Shown here in pieces: positions 6,236 through 14,662 of a DNA stretch of 29,015 nt. The notes under the pieces were generated by a model, which ran no database searches, was not told the origin of the DNA, and saw only the letters and a list, made by a program, of their open reading frames with translations. Every line of letters begins with the position of its first letter. Within the stretch, counting starts at the first letter, position 1. This stretch comes from Veillonellaceae bacterium. GTDB lineage: Bacteria > Bacillota > Negativicutes > Veillonellales > Veillonellaceae. The stretch spans positions 1 to 29,015 of the forward strand of contig CAAFQR010000194.1 of the NCBI GenBank assembly GCA_900765165.1, read 5' to 3'. A program made the position numbers and the translations under genes.

Positions 6236-7159
6236 TTACGGTCGTTCCCACGTTAATACGTTTTCACTAAGCGTTACCAGCGCCCCCATAGGCAATGCCT
6301 TATGCGGCGCACCATGACCTAAGGGAATGGAGGCTACTACCGGCTTCGGCGCCGTTTCCGCGCGGCCATCCATCGCATAGTCATAAACATGACTGGCTAC
6401 GTCATAGGTTTCGCCCGTTTCATCGTCAATGCAACCGGCAAAGGTACCCACTAAGATTCCCTTCACGCGGCGCAACACGCCTTGCAAGCGTAGCTGCTGT
6501 AGCAGGCGGTCTAGCTTGTACGGCGGCTCGCCTACGTCTTCTAAGACGAGAAAGCCGTTGTCCCAATCCGAATCGGCTACCGTATAAGGCGTGCCGCCTA
6601 AGCTACACAGTACCGTGGCGTTGCCGCCGAATAGGCGGCCGGTGGTCATTTCACCGGAAGCGAGGCCTTTCACGCTAGAAACCGCTTGCGACGTCTTCAC
6701 GCCGGTTAACAAATCGTGTAAATCTGCCACATCAGACTCGCGGTTTTCACGGAGCCAATCGACACCCATGGGCCCATGGTAGGTCACGAGACGACTGTAG
6801 CGACCGATAGCGTTCAAGAGCACCGTGCAATCGCTGTAGCCTACAAAAGGCTTAGCTGCCTTGCGGATGCCGTCGAAATCCAGGCGGTCCACATAGCGAG
6901 CGCACCCGTAGCCACCGCGGACGGCGATAACCGCATCACAGGACGAATCGGTCAAAAAGTCGTTTAGCTCCTTAGCCTGCTCAGCCGCTGTGCCACCGTA
7001 TTCGCCACTGCGATAACAGGACGGCCCAAACACAGCCTTACAGCCCCACGCTTCCACCTGCGCCTGCAACGCATCCAGCGACTCCAACGTGGCCGACGCA
7101 GGCACTGTAAACGCAATGGTCATGCCGGCCTCCAGCCGCTTCGGGTATATCCAATCCAT
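6236..7159 (-). CDS. ldcA: S66 family LD-carboxypeptidase
   Basis: Predicted cytosolic serine peptidase that removes the terminal D-alanine from murein tetrapeptides by cutting an L,D bond, a step in cell-wall recycling. 307 residues, the usual size. Visible features: the TIAFTVPAS N-terminal strand, AVRGGYGCARYVDRLDF, the nucleophile serine in VGYSDCT (about residue 109), YHGPMG, the FGGNATVLCSLGGTPY segment, the catalytic glutamate in LVLEDVGE, and the catalytic histidine in IPLGHG near the C-terminus. ATG at 7159 has AGGAGG five bases upstream. It lies 66 bases after oppA with no terminator between, so it is probably the last gene of the opp operon. The related MccF family (microcin C resistance) is an alternative. 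Confidence 0.9.
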   Translation of the reverse strand: MDWIYPKRLEAGMTIAFTVPASATLESLDALQAQVEAWGCKAVFGPSCYRSGEYGGTAAEQAKELNDFLTDSSCDAVIAVRGGYGCARYVDRLDFDGIRKAAKPFVGYSDCTVLLNAIGRYSRLVTYHGPMGVDWLRENRESDVADLHDLLTGVKTSQAVSSVKGLASGEMTTGRLFGGNATVLCSLGGTPYTVADSDWDNGFLVLEDVGEPPYKLDRLLQQLRLQGVLRRVKGILVGTFAGCIDDETGETYDVASHVYDYAMDGRAETAPKPVVASIPLGHGAPHKALPMGALVTLSENVLTWERP

Positions 7160-7225
7160 GAAAACCTCCTGTGTGCGATACTAATGGCAATGCCAACTAC
7201 AAAGCCAGCGAGCCTAAAATTAAAA

Positions 7226-8818
7226 CTATTTTCGGTATGCGTTCTTAAAGTCTACCGTGCCCAAAATCGACCAGTTATAACCGGCGATTTTGTCATTCGC
7301 CACATACGGCGTAGTAGTGTAATAAATCGGAATCAACAGGGACTGGTCAAACAGCATCTGTTCGGCTTCGTGCAATAACTGCATGCGCTTGCCTACGTCC
7401 ACCGTGTTATGTACTTCGTCCATCAACGCGTTGTACTGATCATTGTGGTACTGCGCATCATTGGCCGGGTCGGAGAACACATCCATAAAGGTCTGCGGGT
7501 CCGCATAGTCGCCAATCCACGACGCACGGGCTACCTGATAATGACCTTCTTCGCGGTTCGCCATGAACACCTTTGTTTCCTGATTCTGCAAGGTTACGTC
7601 AGCACCTAAGTCAGTTTGCCAAACGGCCTGCACCGCTTCGGCAATGGCCTTATGCATTTCGTTGGTGTTGTACAAAATCGTAATCGGCGGCAACGGATGA
7701 TTCGGCCCATAACCGGCTTCCTTCAACAGTTCCTTCGCCTTAGCCACGTTCACATCCACCAAATTGCCACCTTCGGCTCTAAAATCCTTGCCCGTTGCTT
7801 CGTCCGTCATGCCTGGCGGCACAAAGGCATACGCCGGAATCTTACCGCCGTGAACGATATTATCTACAATAGCCTTGCGGTCAATCACCATGGAAAACGC
7901 CTGGCGCACCTTCGGATTATCGAACGGCGCTGCCTTTACGTTAAACACATAGTAATACGTCCCCAAGGATGGTTTCACCTTGAACAGGCCCATTTTCGTC
8001 AAGCGGTCCTGGTCGGCTACCGGTGGTTCTACCGTCATGTCAGCCGCGCCGCCTTCCACCAACGTCAACCGCGTGCTCTGCGATTCGCTGATAGGCCACT
8101 CCATGGCTTGTAATTTCACAGACTTCGCGTCCCAATAATCCTTATTCTTCACAAAATCCATTTCAGCGCTATGCTGCCATTTCGTGAGCACGAACGGCCC
8201 GTTGCCGATGATGGTCTTCGCGTTAGACGCCCACGTGTCAGGGTTCGCTTCCACGATGTCCTGACGCACCGGATAGTACGCATGGAACGCCGTTAAGCCT
8301 ATGAAATAAGCGGCCGGCGAGGCCAGCGTCACCACTAAGGTGTTGTCGTCAACGGCTTTAACACCAACGTCTTCAGCCTTCGCCTTTTCGTTGTTATAAT
8401 CTTCGCCGTTTTTCAAAATATACAGCATATATGCGTTGGACGCCGCTACGTCCGGATTCAGGACGCGCTTCCACGCATATTCAAAATCGTGAGCCGTTAC
8501 CGGCTTGCCGTCAGCCCACTTCACGCCAGGGCGCAATTTAAATGTATAAGTCTTGCCGTCCGGCGAAACGGTCCAGCTTTCAGCCATAGCCGGCTGCGGC
8601 TTACCGTTATCGTCAAGGCGCGTCAAGCCTTCAAATATAGCCATTTCCGCATCTGATTCGGCCAACGTGGTCGACTTCGCCGGATCCAACGTGGACGGTT
8701 CCTGGTCGACAGCAAACCGAATCGTGTCAGCCGGCACCGATGCTTGCCGGGAACAGCCGCCTAGTACCAGCGCCAACGCCACCAGGACGAGCGCGCCGTA
8801 ATGCCACCAATGTTTCAT
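7226..8818 (-). CDS. oppA: Oligopeptide-binding lipoprotein (OppA/MppA-like)
   Basis: Extracytoplasmic solute-binding protein of a peptide ABC transporter (SBP family 5), 530 residues. The N-terminus is a lipoprotein signal: short basic start, hydrophobic run, and lipobox LGGC with the acylated cysteine at about residue 22. Family landmarks are EPSTLDPA, FEGLTRLD, YTFKLRPGVKWADGKPVTAHDF, GTYYYVFN, VRQAFSMVIDR and ILYNTNEMHK, all arranged as in E. coli OppA and the murein-tripeptide binder MppA. ATG at 8818 has GGAGG seven bases upstream. Unusually it is the sixth gene, after both permeases, both ATPases and a serine hydrolase, and directly before ldcA. That context favours murein or short peptides as ligands, which is inference. 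Confidence 0.93.
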   Translation of the reverse strand: MKHWWHYGALVLVALALVLGGCSRQASVPADTIRFAVDQEPSTLDPAKSTTLAESDAEMAIFEGLTRLDDNGKPQPAMAESWTVSPDGKTYTFKLRPGVKWADGKPVTAHDFEYAWKRVLNPDVAASNAYMLYILKNGEDYNNEKAKAEDVGVKAVDDNTLVVTLASPAAYFIGLTAFHAYYPVRQDIVEANPDTWASNAKTIIGNGPFVLTKWQHSAEMDFVKNKDYWDAKSVKLQAMEWPISESQSTRLTLVEGGAADMTVEPPVADQDRLTKMGLFKVKPSLGTYYYVFNVKAAPFDNPKVRQAFSMVIDRKAIVDNIVHGGKIPAYAFVPPGMTDEATGKDFRAEGGNLVDVNVAKAKELLKEAGYGPNHPLPPITILYNTNEMHKAIAEAVQAVWQTDLGADVTLQNQETKVFMANREEGHYQVARASWIGDYADPQTFMDVFSDPANDAQYHNDQYNALMDEVHNTVDVGKRMQLLHEAEQMLFDQSLLIPIYYTTTPYVANDKIAGYNWSILGTVDFKNAYRK

Positions 8819-8839
8819 CGTACTACCTCCAGCGGCTCC

Positions 8840-9676
8840 TTAGAGCGGTAATTTATCTTCTAAAAACGTTTTAATCGTACGGCCCATCGCCGCTTCAAGC
8901 GGAATGGCTTCGTCATTGGCCATGTCAGAGATTAAGATGACAATGCCAAAGGTGCCTGTTAAGAGCGGCAAAATACCACCGTCGTGTTCCACCCGGTCCA
9001 AGCAGCCCGTCTTGTGGAAGAACGGCACTTCTTCGCCCCAATGGAAGGGAATCTTGTCGCGGAACTGCTGGCGCCCCAAAATCTGCCACAGCTCGTGACC
9101 ATAAATGCTATCTTCACGAAGCTCGTAAAGCTTGGCGTAAAGACGCGTCAAATCCAGCGCCGTCGTGGTGTTTTCTTCACCGCGCGCCTGCGCCGCCGTA
9201 TCCATCATGTAACGCTTCAGCTCCGTGTTCTTAAGACCATAGAGCTTCGCCGTTTCGTTAATGTACGTCATGCCGATGGTGCGAATCAACAGGTTCGTGG
9301 CCCAATTATCGCTGAGCACGATCATGAGTCGGCACAGCTCTAGGATGGTAAATTTATGCGAGCCGTTCAGCTCCTGCAACGCACCGCCACCGAGGACGCG
9401 AGGCGCTGCCGCCAACGGTACCAGCGAGTCGAGCTGCAGCTGCTCTTCGGTCACACCGCGTAGCACTGCCGCCAAGATAAGCACCTTGATCATGCTAGCC
9501 GAAGCATGCACCGTTTCTTCCTGCTGTGACGCAACGCAGCGAAGCTCGCCGCTTTCATCGAGGACGGTTACCAAGTAGGAAATGGTGCCCTTCCCTTTAG
9601 CACCGGCTTCTGCTATTACCGTAGCCAGCTCGGTTTCCAGCCCCTTACCGGCTAAAATCTTAGTCATACTATTCAT
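8840..9676 (-). CDS. Class A beta-lactamase-like serine hydrolase
   Basis: About 278 residues with the penicillin-recognising serine hydrolase triad of motifs: SMIK (SxxK, about residue 61), SDN in VLSDNWATNLL, and KTG in FFHKTGCLD. The segment that should carry the omega-loop ExxLN of true class A enzymes reads NTELKR, so the general-base glutamate and the asparagine are not in their usual places. There is no signal peptide: the protein begins MNSMTKILAGKG, suggesting a cytosolic location. Hydrolysis of beta-lactams is therefore doubtful; a peptidase or esterase role is more likely. Start: ATG 9676 with GGAG four bases upstream; GTG 9688 and ATG 9667 are alternatives. It sits inside the opp operon between oppF and oppA. 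Confidence 0.85.
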   Translation of the reverse strand: MNSMTKILAGKGLETELATVIAEAGAKGKGTISYLVTVLDESGELRCVASQQEETVHASASMIKVLILAAVLRGVTEEQLQLDSLVPLAAAPRVLGGGALQELNGSHKFTILELCRLMIVLSDNWATNLLIRTIGMTYINETAKLYGLKNTELKRYMMDTAAQARGEENTTTALDLTRLYAKLYELREDSIYGHELWQILGRQQFRDKIPFHWGEEVPFFHKTGCLDRVEHDGGILPLLTGTFGIVILISDMANDEAIPLEAAMGRTIKTFLEDKLPL

Positions 9677-9694
9677 GCCACTCCTCACTCCCTT

Positions 9695-10645
9695 CTACCG
9701 TTTCCAACAAGCAACGCGCCGACTGCCGATAGGCACCGCTTCCGGTCGACTTTCCAAGCATTCCTTGGTGCATTCCGGGCACCGCGATGCGAACGGACAG
9801 CCTTGAGGCAATACCAAGGGGCTGGGCACTTCACCGGTCAAAATAGGCCCAATGGCCATGCGCGGCTCCAGCGGCCGATGCAAGCGAATAAGCGCCTGCG
9901 TGTACGGGTGTAGCGGGTCGCCGTAAATGTCGTCGGCGAAGCCTTCTTCTACCAAGAAGCCCAAATACATAACCGCAATGCGACGGCTCAAGTAATGGAC
10001 CATGGACAAGTCATGTGAAATAAACACAATCCCAACGCCCCGTTCCGCCTGCAATTTCTCTAAGAGCGTGATGATCTGTACCTGAATAGACACATCCAGC
10101 GCCGATATTGGTTCGTCACACACAAGGCACGCAGGATTCGTGATAAGTGCCCTAGCAATGCCTACACGCTGCCGCTGGCCACCACTAAATTCGTGAGGGT
10201 AACGTTCGGCGTAAGACGGCCGAAGACCGACCTGCTCCAGCGTTTCCTTAATCAAATCCAATCGGTCACTCGCCGTTAGGTTGCTCTTACGGCGTAACGG
10301 TTCTTCTAAGGTTTGGCGCACCGTCATGCGCGGATTCAGCGATGCGTACGGATCCTGGAACACCATCTGCAGCGTATCTACAATTTGATGACGGTCCGCA
10401 CTGGTGACGATTTCCTTGTCGCGCACCTGCATGGTCCCTGACGTTGGTACGTACAGCCCCATCAAGGTGCGGCCAAAGGTAGATTTACCACAACCGGATT
10501 CACCAACAATACCAAGGGTTTCCCCTTCCTCCTGAGCTAAGGTAATGCCATTGACGGCATGAACGGTTTGCTTCTTGCCGCCAAATAAACCACCACCGGA
10601 GGTAAAATGCTTTGTCAAATGTTCAACTTGCCATAAATGAGACAT
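9695..10645 (-). CDS. oppF: Oligopeptide ABC transporter ATP-binding protein OppF
   Basis: One of two cytosolic ATPases powering the peptide importer. About 316 residues. Walker A GESGCGKST lies around residue 55, the Q-loop in MVFQDPYASLNPRMTV, signature FSGGQRQRVGIARAL, Walker B CLVCDEPISALDVS and the H-loop FISHDL. The C-terminal oligopeptide/dipeptide transporter extension is present: HPYTQALI, then GCPFASRCPECTKEC with the four cysteines known to bind an iron-sulfur cluster in some homologues. ATG at 10645 (MSHLW) is chosen because GGAGG lies just upstream; its A is the last base of the oppD stop (TAATG), giving tight coupling. The insertion KHFTSGGGLFGGKKQTVHAV is typical for OppF. Confidence 0.94.
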   Translation of the reverse strand: MSHLWQVEHLTKHFTSGGGLFGGKKQTVHAVNGITLAQEEGETLGIVGESGCGKSTFGRTLMGLYVPTSGTMQVRDKEIVTSADRHQIVDTLQMVFQDPYASLNPRMTVRQTLEEPLRRKSNLTASDRLDLIKETLEQVGLRPSYAERYPHEFSGGQRQRVGIARALITNPACLVCDEPISALDVSIQVQIITLLEKLQAERGVGIVFISHDLSMVHYLSRRIAVMYLGFLVEEGFADDIYGDPLHPYTQALIRLHRPLEPRMAIGPILTGEVPSPLVLPQGCPFASRCPECTKECLESRPEAVPIGSRRVACWKR

Positions 10646-11721
10646 TATACCTCCTCCTTCCCAAAGAGCCAGCACGATGCACTATGAACAGCGCCACTTT
10701 TAACCGTAGCCGCGCTGGGCGCTTCGCCGTTAGCAGCGCCATCAGCACCAGCCGTACCATCACTAGTAACAGTTGCGCTAGGCACTGTCACCGTAGGCGG
10801 CAATTCGCGAGCGCAAATGCGCATAGCCGACGCGCACCGCGGATGGAATGCACAGCCTGGCGGCATGTGATAGCTATCCGGCGGTTGGCCTGCAATAGCG
10901 GTCAGTTCGCCGTGCTCTAAGCCATCCGGCAAGGACGCCAACAAGCCCTTCAAATAGGGATGTGCCGGATTCTGTAATATATCTTCAATGGTCCCTTCTT
11001 CGACAACGCGGCCGGCGTACATAACCGCCACGCGGTCACAAAGACGGGCAATAACACGCAAATTATGAGAGATGATGATGAGCCCTAAGCCCTTTTCATC
11101 CACCAGATTCTTTAAAAGCTGTAAAATCTGGGCTTCCGTCGTTACGTCCAGCGCCGTCGTCGGTTCATCCGCTAAGAGCAGCTTCGGTTTACCGGCTAGT
11201 GCCATGGCAATGACTACACGCTGCCGCATACCGCCACTTAATTCGTGGGGATACTGCTTAAGGCGACGGCCCGGTTCCGGAATGCCCACCTGCCGCATCA
11301 GCTCCAACGCTTCTTGGGCGACGCTGACAGGAATGTCCGTTTCATTGCGGCGATGACGGCGCAAGCGAATCACTTCACCGATTTGGTCGCCAATGCTGAC
11401 GATAGGATTTAACGCTGTCATGGGGTCCTGGAAGATCATGGCTACTTCGGTGCCACGCACTGCCTGCCACTGGGACTCCTTATAATTTCGGCAATCTTCA
11501 CCTAACACGGTAAGCGTCTTCGCCGTCACATTAGCGCTGTGAATAGGCCACAAGCCCATAGCGGCATTTACCGTAACGGACTTACCACAGCCGGATTCAC
11601 CGACGATACCTAGCACCTCACCGGGCGCTACCTGAAGCGACGCATCGCTAACGGCGGTAACAGGCCCGTTAAAGGTATCAAACACAACCTGAAGGCCTTC
11701 AATGCGAAGTAAATCACTCAT
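10645..11721 (-). CDS. oppD: Oligopeptide ABC transporter ATP-binding protein OppD
   Basis: Second ATPase of the importer, 358 residues. Walker A GESGCGKSV (about residues 39-47), Q-loop MIFQDPMTALNPI, signature LSGGMRQRVVIAMAL, Walker B LLLADEPTTALDVT and H-loop IIISHNL are intact. The C-terminal transporter extension (HPYLKGLL, PGCAFHPRCASAMRICA) is present. It is interrupted by roughly 35 residues rich in Ala, Thr, Ser and Gly (about residues 310-345) before the closing SASCWLF segment, where close relatives are shorter. Start ATG at 11721 overlaps the oppC stop as ATGA; the stop overlaps the oppF start by one base. Confidence 0.94.
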   Translation of the reverse strand: MSDLLRIEGLQVVFDTFNGPVTAVSDASLQVAPGEVLGIVGESGCGKSVTVNAAMGLWPIHSANVTAKTLTVLGEDCRNYKESQWQAVRGTEVAMIFQDPMTALNPIVSIGDQIGEVIRLRRHRRNETDIPVSVAQEALELMRQVGIPEPGRRLKQYPHELSGGMRQRVVIAMALAGKPKLLLADEPTTALDVTTEAQILQLLKNLVDEKGLGLIIISHNLRVIARLCDRVAVMYAGRVVEEGTIEDILQNPAHPYLKGLLASLPDGLEHGELTAIAGQPPDSYHMPPGCAFHPRCASAMRICARELPPTVTVPSATVTSDGTAGADGAANGEAPSAATVKSGAVHSASCWLFGKEEV

Positions 11722-12623
11722 TTCAAAGCCCCCTCTCTGGGGTCAACGGCACTGCGTAAGCCGTCACCGAAGAAGGTGAAGCCTAGCATGGTAATGCCGA
11801 TGGCCAGCGCCGGGAACAACAGCTGGAACGGATAGGAACGCATGGAGTTAATCCCATCGGATGCCAACACGCCCCAACTAGCCATGGGCGCACTAACGCC
11901 GAGGCCGATGAAGCTTAAGAACGCTTCCGTGAAGATAGCGTCCGGAATGACCAACGTCATAGTAATGATGATAGGTCCTACACAGTTCGGCAAAATATGA
12001 CGGAACAAAATGGTCAGCGACGATGCGCCCATGGCACGGGCCGCCAATACGTAATCTTCGGTTTTTAATTTCACAATTTGGCTACGCACAATTCGTGCCA
12101 TAGTAAGCCAGTACGCAATGCCCAAGGCGATGAAGATGGACGTTAAGCCCGGGGACAGCACCACCATGAGGAGGATTACATACAGCAACAGCGGAATGCC
12201 GTATAAAATGTCGACGATGGACATCATGATGCGGTCTACGCGGCCACCGAAGTAACCGGCGATGCCACCGTATACGACGCCGATAACGAGGTTGATAGCC
12301 GCCGCTACAAAGCCAACGGCTAAGGAAATGCGAGCGCCATAAAGCACGCGGGTGCAAAGGTCACGGCCCAACGTGTCCGTGCCGAACCAATGAGCGGCAG
12401 ACGGTGCCTGATTGGCTTCCGTCAAATTCTGCTGCGCGTACGTGTACGGCGACAACATCGGTCCAAACACGGCGGCGAGGATCATGAACACCACGATGAT
12501 AAGACCTAACACAGCCAGTTTATTGGCCGCCAAACGTTGCCACGGACCGGGGCGCGTGATGAGCATATCGTCGTCGGCGACGGTTACCGCCTCCAAGGGC
12601 AGAAAATCATCGGGATTACGCAT
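11718..12623 (-). CDS. oppC: Oligopeptide ABC transporter permease OppC
   Basis: Inner-membrane permease subunit of about 301 residues. A cytosolic N-terminus (RPGPWQRLAANKLAVLGLIIVV) leads into the first membrane segment, then the periplasmic loop with WFGTDTLGRDL typical of OppC/DppC. Five further hydrophobic segments follow. The coupling-helix EAA-like motif reads AARAMGASSLTILFRHILPN. The end FLGD-type pattern TFFGDGLRSAVDPR is also characteristic. ATG at 12623 lies one base after the oppB stop, with AAAGGAG about ten bases upstream. Overlaps oppD by four bases. Confidence 0.93.
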   Translation of the reverse strand: MRNPDDFLPLEAVTVADDDMLITRPGPWQRLAANKLAVLGLIIVVFMILAAVFGPMLSPYTYAQQNLTEANQAPSAAHWFGTDTLGRDLCTRVLYGARISLAVGFVAAAINLVIGVVYGGIAGYFGGRVDRIMMSIVDILYGIPLLLYVILLMVVLSPGLTSIFIALGIAYWLTMARIVRSQIVKLKTEDYVLAARAMGASSLTILFRHILPNCVGPIIITMTLVIPDAIFTEAFLSFIGLGVSAPMASWGVLASDGINSMRSYPFQLLFPALAIGITMLGFTFFGDGLRSAVDPREGALK

Positions 12624-12624
12624 G

Positions 12625-13554
12625 TTATTCACGCTCCTTTCCCATAGTGACACGCGGGTCAATTAACGGATAGATAAGGTCCACCAACAGGTTAAACCCA
12701 ACTACCAACGCACTGTAGAACATGGTCACACCAAGGATGACCGTATAATCACGATTATAAATAGAAGTTACGAAATATTTCCCCAAACCAGGGATGGCGA
12801 AAATCGTTTCCACGATGAAGCTGCCGGTAAAGAGCGCGGCCGCCAATGGCCCAATATAGGTAATAACCGGCAAGATGGCATTGCCAAGACCATGGCGCCA
12901 GATGATGGTTGCCGTGCTTAAGCCCTTGGCGCGAGCCGTGCGGATATATTCCTGCTGCAGCACGTCAATCATAGTAGCACGAGTCAACCGCGCAATGAAC
13001 GCCATAGGCTGCGCCGCCAGCGTCAGCACCGGCAGTATCATGTACTCCGGTCCCTTCCACAGCGCCACCGGGAAGATAGGCCAGATGAAACCGAACCAGT
13101 ACACCAGCACGGCGCCGATGATAAAGGTTGGCACCGATATACCGAGCGTGGAAAAGAGCGTTACTAAGTAATCAATCCACGAATTCGGACGCAGCGCGCT
13201 AATAACGCCGGCCAACACGCCGCCAATAAGCGCTACCACCAGCGCCCCAAAGCCGAGCTCAGCGGACACCGGGAAGGATTCGCCAATAATATCATTGACG
13301 CTGCGGCCAATGTATTTATAAGACGGGCCCAAGTCCAAATGCACCACATGCCCCATATATTCCGTGTACTGCTCCCACACCGGACGATCCAAGTGATAGG
13401 TCGCTTCGATGCTCGCTTTAATCTGCGGCGGCAATTTCTTTTCCTCTGTAAAAGGACCACCGGGTATGGCATGCATCAATAAAAACGTTATGGTTATAAT
13501 GGCCCACATAACCACAACGGCACCGATGAGGCGCTTTATGATATAGCCACCCAT
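12625..13554 (-). CDS. oppB: Oligopeptide ABC transporter permease OppB
   Basis: First gene of the peptide operon and partner permease of OppC; about 309 residues. N-terminal pattern GGYIIKRLIGAVVVMWAI with a first membrane helix, HAIPGGPF, then a periplasmic stretch with DLGPSYKY as in OppB/DppB. The cytoplasmic coupling motif is TARAKGLSTATIIWRHGLGNAILP. The C-terminus contains LVDLIYPLIDPRV. The ATG at 13554 is chosen over an upstream TTG at 13575, since AGGAG sits nine bases before it. The divergent pyridoxal kinase starts 246 bases away, and a promoter-like pair with a palindrome lies between (13605-13633). Confidence 0.94.
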   Translation of the reverse strand: MGGYIIKRLIGAVVVMWAIITITFLLMHAIPGGPFTEEKKLPPQIKASIEATYHLDRPVWEQYTEYMGHVVHLDLGPSYKYIGRSVNDIIGESFPVSAELGFGALVVALIGGVLAGVISALRPNSWIDYLVTLFSTLGISVPTFIIGAVLVYWFGFIWPIFPVALWKGPEYMILPVLTLAAQPMAFIARLTRATMIDVLQQEYIRTARAKGLSTATIIWRHGLGNAILPVITYIGPLAAALFTGSFIVETIFAIPGLGKYFVTSIYNRDYTVILGVTMFYSALVVGFNLLVDLIYPLIDPRVTMGKERE

Positions 13555-13604
13555 ATAATCACGCTCCTTCTCCAATTTCGTAGCTTCTCTGTTACTTCTT
13601 TGAA

Positions 13605-13621
13605 ATGTATATTCTATACAT
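13605..13621. promoter_or_regulatory. Palindrome over the oppB -10 region, possible operator
   Basis: ATGTATA, three bases, TATACAT: a perfect 7-bp inverted repeat that covers the predicted -10 of the opp operon. A dimeric repressor bound there would block transcription. No regulator gene adjoins. Confidence 0.45.
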
Positions 13622-13633
13622 CTTTATATTCAA
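13606..13633 (-). promoter_or_regulatory. Promoter of the opp-ldcA operon
   Basis: On the minus strand TTGAAT (complement of 13628-13633) is followed after 16 bases by TATACA (complement of 13606-13611). The start would fall near 13599, leaving a leader of about 45 bases before oppB. Confidence 0.55.
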
Positions 13634-13735
13634 AACTATACACCAATTTGATAATTAATTCTACCTATATGCGTCCATTGACGCCATGTATACACAAATA
13701 TCCATCTGTCCTTACCACTTTTTAAATTCTGTACA

Positions 13736-13765
13736 TTTACATATGCCAACCTCTTACTTTACAAT
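13736..13765 (+). promoter_or_regulatory. Promoter of the pyridoxal kinase gene
   Basis: TTTACA (13736-13741), 18-base spacer, TACAAT (13760-13765). It places the start near 13772, about 30 bases before the ATG. Confidence 0.55.
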
Positions 13766-13800
13766 AGTAATCGTTAAAAATGCCAAGGAGGTTTATCAAC

Positions 13801-14649
13801 ATGCAACAACAACCTAAGAACCCCGTACCAGCGGTGTTGTCTATTCAAGATATGAGCGCCATTGGCCGCTGTTCCTTAACGGTAGCCTTACCGATTTTAA
13901 GTGCCCTCGGTTGCCAGTGCGTGCCGTTGCCCACCGCCGTGTTAAGCAACCACTTAGAGTACCCGAAGTTCACCTTAGTTGATTTCACGGAACACTTGAG
14001 TCCCTTCATGGACACGTGGGAAGACAACGGAATTCACTTCGAAGCCATTCAGAGCGGTTTCCTCGCTTCGCCGGAACAGATTCATCTCGTAATGGAAGCC
14101 ATCGACCGTTTCGCCAATGACTCCACCCCGATTATCGTGGACCCGGCCATGGCTGACGACGGCAAGCTCTACGCAGTGTACACGCCGGACATGGTAACGG
14201 AAATGCGCCGCCTCATTAGCCGCGCCGACGTTATCAAGCCGAACTACACGGAAGCGCTCTTCTTATTGGACCGCCCGTACTCGACGGACATTTTGACGGA
14301 AGCTGAAATAAAAGACCTGTGCCGCGATTTGAGCAAAATGGGCCCGCGTCACGTTATCCTCAGCAGCATTCCGCATCAAACTGAAGCCTATGTAGCCGTT
14401 TACGATGGCGAAACCGACGAATTACAAAAAGCGTCGACACCGCTCATTCCGGTAAAGGCTCATGGCAGCGGCGACATCTTCACCGCCGTATTGACCGGTA
14501 TGTGGCTCCGCGGCTTGTCACCTCGTGAATGTGCCCAAAAAGCGGCTACCTTCACGACGCAGGCATTGCAGTACACTGTTGATCACGCCGATTCGCTTCG
14601 CGACGGCTTACTCTTTGAAGCATTGATGAAAGAATTAGTTAATTTGTAA
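13801..14649 (+). CDS. pdxK: Pyridoxal/pyridoxamine kinase
   Basis: Phosphorylates unphosphorylated B6 vitamers with ATP to trap them as the coenzyme form; ribokinase-fold, cytosolic, about 282 residues. Family patterns: SIQDMSAIGRCSLTVALPILSALG at the N-terminus, PTAVLSNH (substrate lid), VDPAMADDGKLYA, DVIKPNYTEALFLL, and the ATP/catalytic motif KAHGSGDIFTAVLTG with the catalytic aspartate. Start ATG 13801 follows AAGGAGG with nine bases spacing; an upstream in-frame ATG at 13780 lacks such a site. The ECF transporter S component starts 13 bases downstream, so the two are probably co-transcribed as a B6 salvage pair. Confidence 0.9.
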   Translation: MQQQPKNPVPAVLSIQDMSAIGRCSLTVALPILSALGCQCVPLPTAVLSNHLEYPKFTLVDFTEHLSPFMDTWEDNGIHFEAIQSGFLASPEQIHLVMEAIDRFANDSTPIIVDPAMADDGKLYAVYTPDMVTEMRRLISRADVIKPNYTEALFLLDRPYSTDILTEAEIKDLCRDLSKMGPRHVILSSIPHQTEAYVAVYDGETDELQKASTPLIPVKAHGSGDIFTAVLTGMWLRGLSPRECAQKAATFTTQALQYTVDHADSLRDGLLFEALMKELVNL

Positions 14650-14662
14650 GAAGGTTTTTGTT

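Noticed and set aside
7160..7225. Terminator between oppA and ldcA
   Set aside because: TGGCAATGCCA is palindromic, but no T-run follows on the minus strand.
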